Shown here one piece after another: positions 8,802-18,925 of a stretch of DNA of 64,000 bases. The stretch is from Aegicerativicinus sediminis. GTDB lineage: Bacteria; Bacteroidota; Bacteroidia; Flavobacteriales; Flavobacteriaceae. The notes below the pieces were generated by a model. It ran no database searches. It saw nothing but the letters and a program-made list of their open reading frames with translations, and was not told the origin of the DNA. The DNA is taken from positions 2,660,001 through 2,724,000 of the forward strand of contig NZ_CP064295.1 in assembly GCF_015476115.1 (NCBI RefSeq). Reading direction: 5' to 3'. The first letter of the stretch is position 1; each line of letters opens with the position of its first letter. The translations under genes were made by a program, and so were the position numbers.

Positions 8802-9025
8802 TCTATTCTTAACTCTTGAAATCGCTATGTTTTAACAGGTTGCAAAGATAAACATTTATGTCTGTTTAGAGACAATTGTCCTACCTTATTACATTGTATT
8901 GCTTGAAGATAGTTTCATTTTATATCCATTGAAGTAGAAATTAACTTTAAATTAACCATTTAAAGGGTAAAGACTAAAAATCCAAAAAAATCGTTTTTTC
9001 AACAATGAAAGCTGATAAAATAACT

Positions 9026-9055
9026 TTGCTTTGCCCAATAAAGGCTTTATTTTTG
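9026..9055 (+). promoter_or_regulatory. Bacteroidetes-type promoter for the type IX secreted protein
   Basis: TTG at 9026-9028, exactly 19 bases, then TATTTTTG at 9048-9055. This is a full match to the Bacteroidetes consensus, 36 bases before the ATG at 9092. Confidence 0.75.
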
Positions 9056-9091
9056 GTCAATTAATACAACAAAGGAATACCCTAATTCATT

Positions 9092-11197
9092 ATGATGAAT
9101 TTTAAAACGCCTCAAATTCTTACTTATTTACTTGCTTCCCTTTGGTGTATTTCTACATTTTCTCAAAATGAAGTTCTTCCCAACAATATTACATGGGGTA
9201 GCCAGACAAGGTCGTGTGGGGATAGATTGGTGGATACAGGAGGGTCGACAGGAGATTACAGTAACAATGAGAGTTTTCTTTATACCGTTTGTGCTGAAGA
9301 TGAATTTTTAGAATTGAACTTAGAAATGGTTGAATTCAATTTAGTTGCTGGAGATACTTTGAGGCTTTATACAGTTCAGGGAGCCATATATAACCCTGGA
9401 GGAACATTAAATCTTATAGGTACATACACGGGGAATTCTATTGATTGGTCCAATCTTAAATTGAATCCAGGTCAATGTCTTACATTAGATTTTACTTCAG
9501 ATAGCAACGGAGTTTCTAGTGGATGGGTTTTTAATCATTTTTGCACTGTTCCCAATAGCTGTCAAGAAATTACTGCACAATTAGATTCTACTACACCATC
9601 ACCAAACGCTGATAATATAATTAGGGTTTGTACTGGTGAAGATATTACTCTAAATGGGAGCGGACAGTTTAGTGATAATGGTTCAGGTGCATCATATGAA
9701 TGGGATTTGGGGGACGGAAGGACATTAAATGGGCAAAGTATAACATATAACTACGATACCCCTGGAATTTATGTAGTCAATTTGAATATTAGAGATAACA
9801 ACACTTCTATTTTTCCGGATGGTTGTCCAAGTACCAACCAGATCAATCAAATTATACAAGTGGGAACGATTCCTGATTTTACTGGAACAGAAGCTTCATC
9901 TATAGATATCTGTTTGGGAAATACAGTAGAGTTTACAGGAGTAGTTACCCCAACCACGAGTGAGAATGTTTGTACACCACCAGTCAGTGGCGTCACTTAT
10001 TTACCTGATCCAACAGAAGAGCAAGTTAATTCTGGAAATTTACCAAAATATTCATCCTGTATTACCGTAGAATGTTTTGATGATACACAAACTCTTGTCA
10101 ATGCAAGTGATTTGGTAAATATTTGTATCAATATGGAGCATTCGTATGCCGGTGATATTGCAATGAGATTGATTGCCCCTAATGGCAATGAAGTGTTGTT
10201 GTTTAATCAAGGAGGGAATGATACATATATAGGAAATCCTATTGATAATGATGACACACAAAATCCGGGTACTGGTCTGACTTATTGTTTCACAGTTGAT
10301 GCCACTACATTGTTAGAGAATGCAAATACCCAATCAGGTGGTACCAATCCGCCATACAGGACTTTTGTTCCAGGAGATTACAGACCTATTGGATCATTCG
10401 ATAATTTAATAGGCACAACGTTAAATGGTGATTGGTGTTTAGAAATTGTGGATAATCTTTATCAGGACAATGGTTTTATTTTTGAGTGGAGTTTGGCTTT
10501 TGACCCATCAATAGTACCAGAAGGGTTCTCCTTCACCCCTGTAATTGTTAGTGAAAGTTGGGATCCAAGTCCAGATATTATTTCGCAAGCCGATGGTATT
10601 GCTACAATTCAGCCTTCTGCCGAAGGAACTAATTGTTATACTTATAGGATAGTTGATGACTTTGGATGTGAATATACTCAGGAAGTTTGTGTTAATGTAA
10701 CTGCCAACCCACCTCCGGTTGTGGATGCAGTTCTCATTTCTACACCTTTTGCCGACAATAACATTGTGGAAGTGCGTGTGACGGGGCCAGGTAATTATGA
10801 GTATAGTGTAGATGGTGGACCGTTTCAGGATTCAAATAGATTTACAGGATTAACTCCTGGAGACCATCTATTCTTAGCGAGAGATATTGACGGTTGTGGT
10901 GAGGGTAGTGCGATCGTATCCATACTTGATTTTCCCAGGTTTTTTACTCCGAACGGTGATGGAAGAAACGACACATGGAATATCTCAGGATTACGCAACC
11001 AACCGAATGCCATCATTTCAATTTATGATAGATATGGTAAATTGTTAAAACAAATTTCGCCGACTGGTCAGGGCTGGAACGGTACGTTTAACGGATATCC
11101 TTTGCCTTCAACTGATTACTGGTTTACACTCGAATATACAGATTCAAGCAATGGACAAAGAAAGTTGTTTAAATCACATTTCGCTTTAAGACGATAG
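9092..11197 (+). CDS. Type IX secreted protein with PKD, P-domain-like and gliding-type C-terminal domain
   Basis: This 701-residue secreted protein starts with a signal peptide (hydrophobic to about residue 23, cleavage near FSQ). It has a first beta-rich domain (about 30-150), a PKD domain with YEWDLGDGR, and a region with CINMEHSYAGDIAMRL and GDWCLEIVDN that looks like a proprotein-convertase P-domain. The last 85 residues are the gliding-motility/CHU_C type B sorting domain, with FPRFFTPNGDGRNDTW and a terminal FKSHFALRR. Such proteins pass the outer membrane by the type IX system and are often attached to the surface or released. No catalytic domain is visible, so it is more likely adhesive or structural than enzymatic. 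It stands alone with its own promoter and terminator. Confidence 0.85.
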   Translation: MMNFKTPQILTYLLASLWCISTFSQNEVLPNNITWGSQTRSCGDRLVDTGGSTGDYSNNESFLYTVCAEDEFLELNLEMVEFNLVAGDTLRLYTVQGAIYNPGGTLNLIGTYTGNSIDWSNLKLNPGQCLTLDFTSDSNGVSSGWVFNHFCTVPNSCQEITAQLDSTTPSPNADNIIRVCTGEDITLNGSGQFSDNGSGASYEWDLGDGRTLNGQSITYNYDTPGIYVVNLNIRDNNTSIFPDGCPSTNQINQIIQVGTIPDFTGTEASSIDICLGNTVEFTGVVTPTTSENVCTPPVSGVTYLPDPTEEQVNSGNLPKYSSCITVECFDDTQTLVNASDLVNICINMEHSYAGDIAMRLIAPNGNEVLLFNQGGNDTYIGNPIDNDDTQNPGTGLTYCFTVDATTLLENANTQSGGTNPPYRTFVPGDYRPIGSFDNLIGTTLNGDWCLEIVDNLYQDNGFIFEWSLAFDPSIVPEGFSFTPVIVSESWDPSPDIISQADGIATIQPSAEGTNCYTYRIVDDFGCEYTQEVCVNVTANPPPVVDAVLISTPFADNNIVEVRVTGPGNYEYSVDGGPFQDSNRFTGLTPGDHLFLARDIDGCGEGSAIVSILDFPRFFTPNGDGRNDTWNISGLRNQPNAIISIYDRYGKLLKQISPTGQGWNGTFNGYPLPSTDYWFTLEYTDSSNGQRKLFKSHFALRR

Positions 11198-11204
11198 TAA
11201 ATAA

Positions 11205-11228
11205 AATCCGGCCCATTTGGGCCGGATT
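11205..11228. terminator. Hairpin between convergent genes
   Basis: A perfect ten-pair stem, AATCCGGCCC with GGGCCGGATT and a four-base loop, seven bases after the stop of the plus-strand gene. There is no long T-run, so strength is uncertain. It could serve both the secreted-protein gene and the convergent FadL-like gene. Confidence 0.6.
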
Positions 11229-11248
11229 CATAAATATCGAATTCAATT

Positions 11249-12760
11249 TTAAATTGAAAAACCTATAGTAAAGTTTAACAACGTATTCTTTATATCCACT
11301 AGGGCCGAATCAGTTAAGCCAATACTGTATAATTGATTTGCCACACTCCTTTTAGACTGTAAGAAAGCACCGTCGAGTTTGAAGTTACCAAAACTATAAC
11401 CCAAACCGAGACTGTAACCGTTTAAATCGCCAAAAGAATTGTCTGTGCTAATGCCTTCTTCAAATCGGTAACCTCCTCTAAAACTCCATCCTTTAATGCG
11501 ATATTCTCCTCCAAACTTGTAAGTAGAAGCTGCCTTGTATCGATCCGAAATAATGGCATTTTGATCTTGAAAATAAGGGTCGTTATCTGGTCTAAATTCT
11601 ATTTTGCTATAATCCTTGCGTCCATAATCAAAACTCAGCAAACCAGAATCTCCAAATACATAAGCCAATCCAGCGGTAAAATTAGCAGGTGTTTTTAGTT
11701 TATACTCAGGATACAAATTTGATACCTGTGGATTTATTGTAATCCATGGGGCGGAATCATTATCATAAGAATAGGTTCTAAGATATTGAAGAGTCTCATC
11801 TTGTATTGTATACCAAGTTGGACTTGTATATGAAAGCCCAGCTCTTAATTGTTCAGTTACCTTAACTATGCCCCCTAATTGGAAGGAAAATCCCTGCCCG
11901 GTTGTGAAAAGCCTATTTTCAAATTCAATTTCATTGATAAATGATCCAACATTATCGTTGTATTCGTTTAAAAATGTTGAATTTTCATAGTTAATAATGT
12001 GTCCGTTCAAATTTAAACCTAGATATAATACATCTTGATATTGAGTTGCAAAATTAACTGCAAATTTTCCACTATATCCTTGGCTCGAATAAAAATAGTC
12101 TTGCTCAAAAATTCCAGGGGAAATACTTGATATGTAGGAAGTATTGTCGTCAGTATCTAAGACAGGATCTATAATATATGATTCATAACCCAAAAAAGCC
12201 TGTTGATTACGGTATCCATAGGCATCACCAATTTCAAAATATGCCTCACTTAAAGATTCATCTTCAAATGCTGAGATTTCATCTAGTCGTAAACCATTGG
12301 CATTTTGAAGAAAAAAGCGATCAATCGACCTAGTGTTATTGCCTGAGGCATACCAATAATCATTGTAATTACCAGTTTGATCATAATTGAAGCCAACAGA
12401 AATTTTCTTCCATGGTGAATCACTTACATTATTAAAAACTAATACTCCACCACCTTGTTGAAGATCAAATCTAGATTCAGACGTTGAGGTCCTCCCATTA
12501 AAAAAGGAAGTTTCATTGTTTCTATCCATATTACCCAAGGTAACCGAGGCATAACTAGAAGAAAAAACCGCAGAACTAGCTGGATTGACACCAATTGCAC
12601 TTAAATCTCCACCCAATGCTGTAAAGGCTCCGCTCATTGAGCTAAAACGAGCGGTACCATTAACATGATCTAAAGAATACCTAAGTGCATCACTTATTTC
12701 CTGGGAGCTTACAGTTGTGACAAAGAATATCCCTGCCAGGAAGGCAAATAACTTTTTCAT
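11249..12760 (-). CDS. FadL/OmpP1-family outer-membrane protein
   Basis: This 503-residue protein has a signal peptide (cleavage near VSSQ, about 20). The N-terminal segment ALRYSLDHVNGTARFSSMSGA then GGDLSAIGVNPAS is the hallmark of OmpP1/FadL/TodX proteins: a plug followed by about 14 amphipathic beta strands. It ends in an aromatic-rich strand, LNFTIGFSI. These channels take up hydrophobic molecules; the substrate here is unknown. The gene lies 20 bases downstream of the low-complexity lipoprotein gene on the same strand and is likely co-transcribed with it. Confidence 0.85.
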   Translation of the reverse strand: MKKLFAFLAGIFFVTTVSSQEISDALRYSLDHVNGTARFSSMSGAFTALGGDLSAIGVNPASSAVFSSSYASVTLGNMDRNNETSFFNGRTSTSESRFDLQQGGGVLVFNNVSDSPWKKISVGFNYDQTGNYNDYWYASGNNTRSIDRFFLQNANGLRLDEISAFEDESLSEAYFEIGDAYGYRNQQAFLGYESYIIDPVLDTDDNTSYISSISPGIFEQDYFYSSQGYSGKFAVNFATQYQDVLYLGLNLNGHIINYENSTFLNEYNDNVGSFINEIEFENRLFTTGQGFSFQLGGIVKVTEQLRAGLSYTSPTWYTIQDETLQYLRTYSYDNDSAPWITINPQVSNLYPEYKLKTPANFTAGLAYVFGDSGLLSFDYGRKDYSKIEFRPDNDPYFQDQNAIISDRYKAASTYKFGGEYRIKGWSFRGGYRFEEGISTDNSFGDLNGYSLGLGYSFGNFKLDGAFLQSKRSVANQLYSIGLTDSALVDIKNTLLNFTIGFSI

Positions 12761-12780
12761 ATATATTTAAAAGTAGATTG

Positions 12781-13842
12781 TTAATTATTACCTCTTCTAC
12801 TGCCGGATGATGAGCCTCGAGATGAAGATGACGATCTTCCCATACTTCCACTGCTTCTGCTGCTAGGAGCTGAACGTTGAATAGATGGAGAAGATGTTCT
12901 TTCGAAACTTCTATTCATACGACTATTTGGCGTATAGCTTCTATTTGAGGATCGAGTTGAATTGGAATAATTACGTCTAGAATCATAACTTCGAACATTT
13001 CCATTTCTCATGGAATAGGATCTACGAGACTGTATGCCATAATTATTTTCCCGACTATTAGGATCTAATCTACTTATAGCCCTATTAGTTTGCCTTGTCC
13101 TCATAGTACCGTTAACATTTCTAGAAACGGCAGAACTTCTGCGATTTATTGTAGAATTGTTATAATTCCTGCTTGAGTAATTTCCAGAGGTATAGCCACG
13201 TCTTCCGGGCTGGTAAACAACTCGATTATTATAATAAGGTCGATTATAATAAAAATTATTGTAATAATTAGGATACCAATTTCCAAACCCAAATCCTATT
13301 CCGCCCCAAAATGGTCTGTTATAAAACCAATTCGGGCCATAGAATCTATAACCAGGATAATAGCCATAACCATAACCCCAAGCCCAATCATTGTAGAACC
13401 AAGGATTATAGAAGCCACCGTATCCATAGCCAAATCCCCAACCCCAATTATTCCATAGAGGGCGATTATATATATTTATTGAAATGGAAGAGGGCTCATT
13501 GTAACCCCAGCCAGCGTAGCCACTTTTATAACTAAGGGAATCTAATTCTTCGTTATAGTCACCTTGGTAACTATCGATATCAGTAAAGACTTCATTACCT
13601 CCTTGGGTAATATAATCATACTGTTGTTCTTTTTCTCCAAAATAAGTACTGTAGTAAGATGCGCTACTAGCGTCTGTTGTTACATTGTTAGGTTCTTCTT
13701 CATAAACTACTCCTCTTGTACCATAAATGCCATCATTATCATAACCGACATATTGGTAGGAGCCACAGGATACAAGCAAAAACAATGAGCCAATAGCAAC
13801 CATCCAGAAACTTCTGTTTTTTAGGTAATTGTTAGGTTGCAT
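12781..13842 (-). CDS. Low-complexity lipoprotein rich in Asn, Tyr, Gly, Ser and Arg
   Basis: This is a 353-residue protein with a lipobox (FLLVSCGSY, Cys about 26). After an acidic region (about 45-110) comes a Trp/Tyr/Gly/Asn-rich block (about 115-205, many WGYGYG and FYN units). The tail of about 145 residues consists mostly of Ser, Arg, Asn and Gly, ending SGSRRGNN. No domain is recognised. The composition suggests a disordered or amyloid-prone surface protein, and the basic tail could bind polyanions; both are inferences. On the minus strand a TATTTTTG box (13878-13871) lies about 30 bases before the ATG. It is divergent from proS; homologues are sometimes mislabelled after that neighbour. 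Confidence 0.7.
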   Translation of the reverse strand: MQPNNYLKNRSFWMVAIGSLFLLVSCGSYQYVGYDNDGIYGTRGVVYEEEPNNVTTDASSASYYSTYFGEKEQQYDYITQGGNEVFTDIDSYQGDYNEELDSLSYKSGYAGWGYNEPSSISINIYNRPLWNNWGWGFGYGYGGFYNPWFYNDWAWGYGYGYYPGYRFYGPNWFYNRPFWGGIGFGFGNWYPNYYNNFYYNRPYYNNRVVYQPGRRGYTSGNYSSRNYNNSTINRRSSAVSRNVNGTMRTRQTNRAISRLDPNSRENNYGIQSRRSYSMRNGNVRSYDSRRNYSNSTRSSNRSYTPNSRMNRSFERTSSPSIQRSAPSSRSSGSMGRSSSSSRGSSSGSRRGNN

Positions 13843-13942
13843 ATCTCAATTTATTTATTGTTGAACATTACAAAAATAGTTAGTTTTGCTGAACTATTTT
13901 TTATATTAACATAGGCACAATATTTATGCCAAAAACTAGAGA

Positions 13943-15421
13943 ATGGCAAAAAATCTCACAAGTAGAGTAGAAGATTATTCAAAATGGTATAACGAACTCG
14001 TTGTACAAGCGGGACTAGCTGAGAATTCTGCAGTTAGAGGATGTATGGTTATAAAACCATATGGATATGCAATTTGGGAAAATATGCAGGCACAATTAGA
14101 CAAAATGTTTAAAGAAACAGGGCATCAAAACGCATATTTTCCATTATTTGTGCCTAAAAGTCTATTTGAGGCAGAGGAAAAAAATGCTGAAGGATTTGCT
14201 AAAGAATGTGCTGTAGTTACTCATTATCGACTTCAAAATGATCCTGATAATAAAGGAAAATTAAGAGTCGATCCGGAAGCAAAATTAGAAGAGGAATTAG
14301 TTGTTCGTCCAACAAGTGAAGCGATAATTTGGAATACCTATAAGGGTTGGATTCAGAGTTATAGAGATTTACCTATACTTATAAATCAATGGGCCAACGT
14401 AGTGCGCTGGGAGATGAGAACACGATTGTTTCTGAGGACAGCCGAATTTCTGTGGCAAGAAGGTCATACTGCGCATGCTACTAAGGAGGAGGCAATTAAA
14501 GAGGCAGAATTGATGAACGATGTATACGCCGAGTTTGCTGAAACCTATATGGCCATACCAGTAATCCGTGGTATTAAAACCGAAAGCGAACGTTTTGCCG
14601 GCGCTGTCGAAACCTATTGCATTGAAGCCTTAATGCAGGATGGGAAGGCTCTTCAGGCTGGGACCTCTCATTTCTTGGGACAAAATTTCGCGAATGCCTT
14701 CGATGTTAAATTCACCAATAAGGAAGGAAAGTTAGATTATGTTTGGGCAACTTCTTGGGGTGTATCAACCAGATTGATGGGAGCTCTTATCATGACGCAT
14801 AGCGATGACAATGGCCTTGTTATCCCACCATTATTGGCTCCAACACAGGTTGTGATTGTCCCTATTTATAGAAATGAGGATCAATTAAACCAAATTTCTG
14901 AAAAAGTTAATGAAATTTTAAGGTCATTTAAAAAATTAGGCATCAGAGCAAAGTTTGATAATAATGATATGCTTAGGCCAGGTGCCAAATTTGCCCAATA
15001 TGAATTGCAGGGAGTGCCCTTAAGGATTGCAATTGGTCCTAAGGATATGGAAAATGGTACGGTAGAGTTGGCCAGACGAGATACTCTTACAAAGGAATTT
15101 CTGAGTATGGATAAGTTGGATGAAGTAGTGCCTGATCTTTTGAAGCAAATTCAAGTTAATCTATATACTATGGCTCTGGAGTTCAGAAATAATCATACAA
15201 CTGAAGTTGATGATTTTGAAACTTTTAAAGATGTTCTTGAAAATAAAACTGGTTTCATTTCTGCCCATTGGGATGGTACCGCAGAAACTGAACAGAAGAT
15301 TAAAGAACTTACAAAAGCTACTATAAGATGTATTCCCCTTAATGCTGAAAAGGAGGAGGGAACCTGCGTTTATTCAGGGAAACCTTCGGCTAGAAGAGTA
15401 CTTTTTGCAAAGGCATATTAA
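13943..15421 (+). CDS. proS: Prolyl-tRNA synthetase, short archaeal/eukaryotic-type
   Basis: This class II synthetase charges tRNA-Pro. At 492 residues and without the inserted editing domain it is the short (ProS type 3) form usual in Bacteroidetes. Motif 2 is in [22 protein letters not shown], with the conserved TSEAIIW nearby. The C-terminal domain ends in the typical aromatic residue (VLFAKAY), with a remaining Cys in EEGTCVYSG. It is followed by the tRNA-Glu/rpsT unit, which has its own promoter. Confidence 0.96.
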   Translation: MAKNLTSRVEDYSKWYNELVVQAGLAENSAVRGCMVIKPYGYAIWENMQAQLDKMFKETGHQNAYFPLFVPKSLFEAEEKNAEGFAKECAVVTHYRLQNDPDNKGKLRVDPEAKLEEELVVRPTSEAIIWNTYKGWIQSYRDLPILINQWANVVRWEMRTRLFLRTAEFLWQEGHTAHATKEEAIKEAELMNDVYAEFAETYMAIPVIRGIKTESERFAGAVETYCIEALMQDGKALQAGTSHFLGQNFANAFDVKFTNKEGKLDYVWATSWGVSTRLMGALIMTHSDDNGLVIPPLLAPTQVVIVPIYRNEDQLNQISEKVNEILRSFKKLGIRAKFDNNDMLRPGAKFAQYELQGVPLRIAIGPKDMENGTVELARRDTLTKEFLSMDKLDEVVPDLLKQIQVNLYTMALEFRNNHTTEVDDFETFKDVLENKTGFISAHWDGTAETEQKIKELTKATIRCIPLNAEKEEGTCVYSGKPSARRVLFAKAY

Positions 15422-15447
15422 TTTTTTCAAAAAAACTTTATTAGTTG

Positions 15448-15477
15448 TTGCAACATTTAAAAATAGTTGTATTTTTG
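15448..15477 (+). promoter_or_regulatory. Bacteroidetes-type promoter for tRNA-Glu
   Basis: TTG at 15448-15450, exactly 19 bases, then TATTTTTG at 15470-15477: a full consensus match. It lies 72 bases before the tRNA and probably drives tRNA-Glu and rpsT together. Confidence 0.75.
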
Positions 15478-15549
15478 CATCCGCAATCGAACAAAGAACT
15501 GTTTTAATTCTTTTTCGAGAGCAGTGAGAAGTTTGTTTCTCATTTTAAT

Positions 15550-15621
15550 GGCCCGTTCGTCTATCGGCTAGGACGCCAGGTTTTCATCCTGGTAAGAAGG
15601 GTTCGATTCCCTTACGGGCTA
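15550..15621 (+). tRNA. tRNA-Glu (anticodon TTC)
   Basis: The 72-base cloverleaf has acceptor GGCCCGT paired with ACGGGCT (one G-U), D-arm with GGCTAGG, anticodon stem CCAGG/CCTGG around the loop TTTTCAT (anticodon TTC), and T-arm AAGGG-TTCGATT-CCCTT. The discriminator A is at 15621 and CCA is not encoded. It lies 30 bases before rpsT. Confidence 0.95.
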
Positions 15622-15651
15622 CAATTTTTTAATAGGTAGTAGAAAAGAATA

Positions 15652-15903
15652 ATGGCAAATCATAAGTCAGCATTAAAAAGAATTAGAAGTAATCAAACTA
15701 AGCGTTTGGTTAATAGATATCAACATAAAACTACTCGTAACGCAATAAAGAAATTACGAGAAATGACAGATGCTAAGGAAGCAAATGAAATGTTTCCAAA
15801 TGTTGTATCTATGATTGATAAGTTAGCTAAGAAAAATGTTATCCATGATAACAAAGCAGCTAACCTTAAATCTCAATTAGCAAAACACGTTGCAGCTCTA
15901 TAA
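15652..15903 (+). CDS. rpsT: 30S ribosomal protein S20
   Basis: This 83-residue, very basic protein begins [21 protein letters not shown], the S20 signature. It continues with the helical [16 protein letters not shown] and ends with a conserved [15 protein letters not shown]20 binds 16S rRNA at the base of the small subunit. It is preceded by tRNA-Glu and followed by a terminator. Confidence 0.97.
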   Translation: MANHKSALKRIRSNQTKRLVNRYQHKTTRNAIKKLREMTDAKEANEMFPNVVSMIDKLAKKNVIHDNKAANLKSQLAKHVAAL

Positions 15904-15925
15904 TTAGTTTGCAATTAAGATATAG

Positions 15926-15952
15926 AAGCCTTCCGATTGGAGGGCTTTTTTA
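15926..15952 (+). terminator. Rho-independent terminator after rpsT
   Basis: Stem AAGCCTTCC / GGAGGGCTT with a four-base loop and a run of six T's, 23 bases after the rpsT stop. Confidence 0.75.
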
Positions 15953-15977
15953 TTTTATGATATTAGCATAAAAGAAT

Positions 15978-16001
15978 AAACCCCTAATTAATTAGGGGTT
16001 T
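15978..16001 (-). terminator. Terminator after rho
   Basis: A perfect palindrome, AAACCCCTAATT / AATTAGGGGTTT, lies 28 bases past the rho stop on the minus strand. The T-tract is short. Confidence 0.6.
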
Positions 16002-16028
16002 ATGTTATTCTAAAGAAATTGAAAAATT

Positions 16029-17663
16029 TTAACCGTTCATTGAGATTAGAAACTCTTCATTATTTCTGGTTTGTTTGATTTTGTCATTAATGAATTCCAT
16101 TGCTTCAACGGGATTCATATCGGCCAAATATTTTCTCATTACCCACATTCTTTGGATAACGGTTTCATCATGAAGTAAATCATCCCTTCTAGTACTGGAA
16201 GAAGTAAGATCAATCGCAGGGAAAATTCTTCTATTAGCAATTTTTCGATCCAACTGAAGTTCCATGTTACCCGTTCCTTTAAATTCCTCAAAAATTACTT
16301 CATCCATCTTCGATCCTGTTTCTGTAAGGGCAGTGGCAATAATTGTTAAACTTCCACCATTTTCAATATTCCTCGCAGCTCCAAAGAAACGTTTTGGCTT
16401 ATGAAGTGCATTGGCATCAACACCACCACTTAAGATCTTTCCTGAGGCAGGCTGTACCGTATTATATGCCCTAGCTAATCTTGTAATAGAATCTAAAAGA
16501 ATAACTACATCATGTCCACATTCAACAAGTCGTTTAGCTTTTTCCAATACAATATTCGCAATACGCACATGCTCATTGGCTTCTTTATCAAAAGTTGAAG
16601 CAATTACCTCCCCTCTAACATTTCGTTGCATATCAGTAACTTCTTCAGGACGCTCATCAATAAGTAGTATCATTTGATAAACCTCTGGATGATTAGCTGC
16701 AATAGCATTGGCAACATCCTTTAGAAGCATCGTCTTACCGGTTTTAGGTTGTGATACAATCATACCTCTCTGGCCCTTACCGATAGGTGCAAACAGATCC
16801 ATGATTCTCGTTGAAACCGTGCTTTGTTTTTCGGCTAAATTAAATTTTTCCTGTGGGAATAAAGGCGTTAGGTGTTCAAAAGAAACTCTGTCCCGAACGA
16901 CCTCTGGTTTTTGCCCATTAATTTTGCTAACCTTAATTAACGGGAAATATTTTTCGCCTTCTTTTGGTGGTCGAACATGCCCTAATACAGTATCTCCTGT
17001 TTTTAAACCAAACAATCGAATTTGAGACTGTGAAACATAAATGTCATCTGGAGATGACAGGTAGTTGTAATCTGATGATCTTAAAAAGCCATACCCATCT
17101 TGCATAATGTCTAAGACTCCTTCGCTCTCTATGATGGCATCAAATTCAAAGTCGGGTTCTCTGTATCGATTACGATTATCTTTATTGCCATTATTTCTAG
17201 AATCTTTTTGATCCTTAGATTTATGAGGCCTATTATCGTTATCGCGATTACTGTTTGAGTTGTTATTGTTGTTTTCTCGCGATTTATTATTGCCTTGGTT
17301 AGGATTTTTATGTTCCTTCTTGTGACTTCTTTGATCACCGCCTTGCGAATTTTGGTTGCGATGATTTTTATTACGGTTTTGGTTTCGACCGTGATCTTTA
17401 TTTTCTGAAGTTTCTTTATTTTCTTCCTTCTTTGGGGCATCAGTTTTTGCTTCAGCAACTGCATCAGGTTTCTCATTAGCAGTGCCCTCAGCACCATTCT
17501 GTGTAACTTTTTTTACGGCATTAGGATTAGCCGCTTGGTGATCTAGTATCTGATAGACTAAATCAAGTTTTTTAAGCGTCCTGAATTTAGGTATATTTAA
17601 ATCTTTTGCAAGATTTTGAAGTTCAGGCAACTTCTTTGCTTTTAATTCCGAAATTTCAAACAT
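16029..17663 (-). CDS. rho: Transcription termination factor Rho with long disordered insert
   Basis: Rho is the hexameric RNA helicase that ends transcription. The 544 residues consist of an N-terminal Rho-N helical domain (1-45), a low-complexity stretch from about 50 to 170 dominated by Asn, Lys, Asp, Arg and His, the cold-shock-like RNA-binding domain ([16 protein letters not shown], 180-195), and the ATPase. Walker A is QPKTGKT (305-311) and Walker [14 protein letters not shown]. The insert explains the length over the ~420 residues of E. coli Rho; comparable inserts occur in other Bacteroidetes. The gene stands alone with a 220-base leader region. Confidence 0.96.
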   Translation of the reverse strand: MFEISELKAKKLPELQNLAKDLNIPKFRTLKKLDLVYQILDHQAANPNAVKKVTQNGAEGTANEKPDAVAEAKTDAPKKEENKETSENKDHGRNQNRNKNHRNQNSQGGDQRSHKKEHKNPNQGNNKSRENNNNNSNSNRDNDNRPHKSKDQKDSRNNGNKDNRNRYREPDFEFDAIIESEGVLDIMQDGYGFLRSSDYNYLSSPDDIYVSQSQIRLFGLKTGDTVLGHVRPPKEGEKYFPLIKVSKINGQKPEVVRDRVSFEHLTPLFPQEKFNLAEKQSTVSTRIMDLFAPIGKGQRGMIVSQPKTGKTMLLKDVANAIAANHPEVYQMILLIDERPEEVTDMQRNVRGEVIASTFDKEANEHVRIANIVLEKAKRLVECGHDVVILLDSITRLARAYNTVQPASGKILSGGVDANALHKPKRFFGAARNIENGGSLTIIATALTETGSKMDEVIFEEFKGTGNMELQLDRKIANRRIFPAIDLTSSSTRRDDLLHDETVIQRMWVMRKYLADMNPVEAMEFINDKIKQTRNNEEFLISMNG

Positions 17664-17885
17664 TATGATTTGAGTAGTTGTTATTTAACTAATAATTGAT
17701 TTCCTTCTAACTTTTCCTGATTCCTGGTTGAAATAATGTGGGAAATATGAGTAAATCTGAAGATTTTATAACTGGAAACTTTTGGAGTCCCGAATTATTT
17801 ATGCAATAATACAATATTATTTTAAAAATAAATATATGAATTAATGATAAACTATTAATTTTGCTCAGCATTTTTAAAAAATAGT

Positions 17886-18296
17886 ATGTTACAACGTATC
17901 CAAACCATTTATCTTTTACTTGCCGCCATATGTTCGGGAGTATTGATATTTGTTTTCAAGTTGTTTAATAATGTAGAGGGAGTAGAGGTTTATGCCCAGG
18001 ATAATATTTATTATCTCGCCTTATTTATGGCTTCGGCGGCATTGTCTCTTATCTCTGTTTTTTCTTATAGGAATAGAAAGTCTCAATTTGTAATGGGACG
18101 ACTTAATATCATATTAAACTTTATATTACTAGGACTATTTGTGTATCAATCCCTAAGGTTATCTGGAGAAACTGGTGTTTCTGAGAAAGGTATTGGGATG
18201 TTCATACCCGTTGTTTCTATCGTTCTTTTGGTTTTAGCCAATAAAGCCATTAAACGGGATGAGGATCTTGTAAAATCTGTGGATAGATTGCGATAA
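17886..18296 (+). CDS. DUF4293 membrane protein
   Basis: This 136-residue protein has four predicted membrane segments and starts MLQRIQTIYLLLA, the DUF4293 signature found next to rho in Bacteroidetes. The last segment is followed by a short charged tail (AIKRDEDLVKSVDRLR). Function is unknown. A TAATTTTG box (17856-17863) lies 22 bases before the ATG. It is divergent from rho and followed by a strong terminator. Confidence 0.85.
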   Translation: MLQRIQTIYLLLAAICSGVLIFVFKLFNNVEGVEVYAQDNIYYLALFMASAALSLISVFSYRNRKSQFVMGRLNIILNFILLGLFVYQSLRLSGETGVSEKGIGMFIPVVSIVLLVLANKAIKRDEDLVKSVDRLR

Positions 18297-18326
18297 ACCT
18301 ATTATCTTAGTTGTATTAGTGCGTAG

Positions 18327-18356
18327 AACCCGAGGCCTTAGTCTCGGGTTTTTTTA
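18327..18356 (+). terminator. Rho-independent terminator after the DUF4293 gene
   Basis: Stem AACCCGAG / CTCGGGTT with an eight-base loop and a seven-T run. It overlaps the last codon of the convergent phosphoesterase gene. Confidence 0.75.
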
Positions 18357-18845
18357 TCTTGGATACTCCAATACTATAAGATTTTCTATGGAACCTTTAT
18401 TAACTTCAAAGGACAGCATTGTTCTTACCTTGTGAAAGCCATGTATTCCTATAGCTCCAGGGTTCATATGTAGTAAATCAAGTCTTTTATCCCTCATCAC
18501 TTTAAGGATATGAGAATGTCCGCAAATAAAAAGATCCGCTTTACTCTTTTCTAACAACGGACGAATTTTAGGATTATATCTTCCAGGATAACCGCCGATA
18601 TGCGTAATAAATACTTTTACCCCTTCAATTTCAAATTCGTTATGTTCAGGAAACTGAAGCCGTGTTTTTGCATCATCGATATTTCCGTAAACCGCGCGAA
18701 TTGGTTTAATTTTAGCTAATTGATCCGTTACTCTTAAATTTCCTATATCCCCAGCATGCCAAATTTCATCAACCTCATTGGCTCTCTTCAAAATTGTGTC
18801 ATCAAGATACCCATGGGTATCTGATAGTAGGAGTATTTTTTTCAT
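18354..18845 (-). CDS. YfcE/MJ0936-type metallophosphoesterase
   Basis: This 163-residue calcineurin-like phosphoesterase has the full metal-site series: LLSDTHGYLDD (Asp8, His10), HAGDIGN, VYGNIDD, THIGGYPG and ICGHSHILK. The family hydrolyses phosphodiesters with Mn or Ni; the physiological substrate is usually unknown. It is divergent from truA, with about 80 bases between. Confidence 0.88.
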   Translation of the reverse strand: MKKILLLSDTHGYLDDTILKRANEVDEIWHAGDIGNLRVTDQLAKIKPIRAVYGNIDDAKTRLQFPEHNEFEIEGVKVFITHIGGYPGRYNPKIRPLLEKSKADLFICGHSHILKVMRDKRLDLLHMNPGAIGIHGFHKVRTMLSFEVNKGSIENLIVLEYPR

Positions 18846-18925
18846 TAATTATTTCAGGTGTTTGGAAGGATTTTAAAAATGACAAAAGTGTCTATCTTTG
18901 ACCCTCACAAATTTATTGGAAACGT

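Noticed and set aside
13311-13788. Two 74-codon frames opposite the low-complexity lipoprotein
   Set aside because: They follow from biased codons on the other strand and have no start signal or homologue pattern.
15342-15527. A 61-codon frame across the end of proS
   Set aside because: It overlaps the conserved proS C-terminus in another frame and runs into the tRNA-Glu promoter.
16411-17497. Open frames opposite or in other frames of rho
   Set aside because: They are frame shadows of the low-complexity insert and ATPase domain; rho itself accounts for the region.
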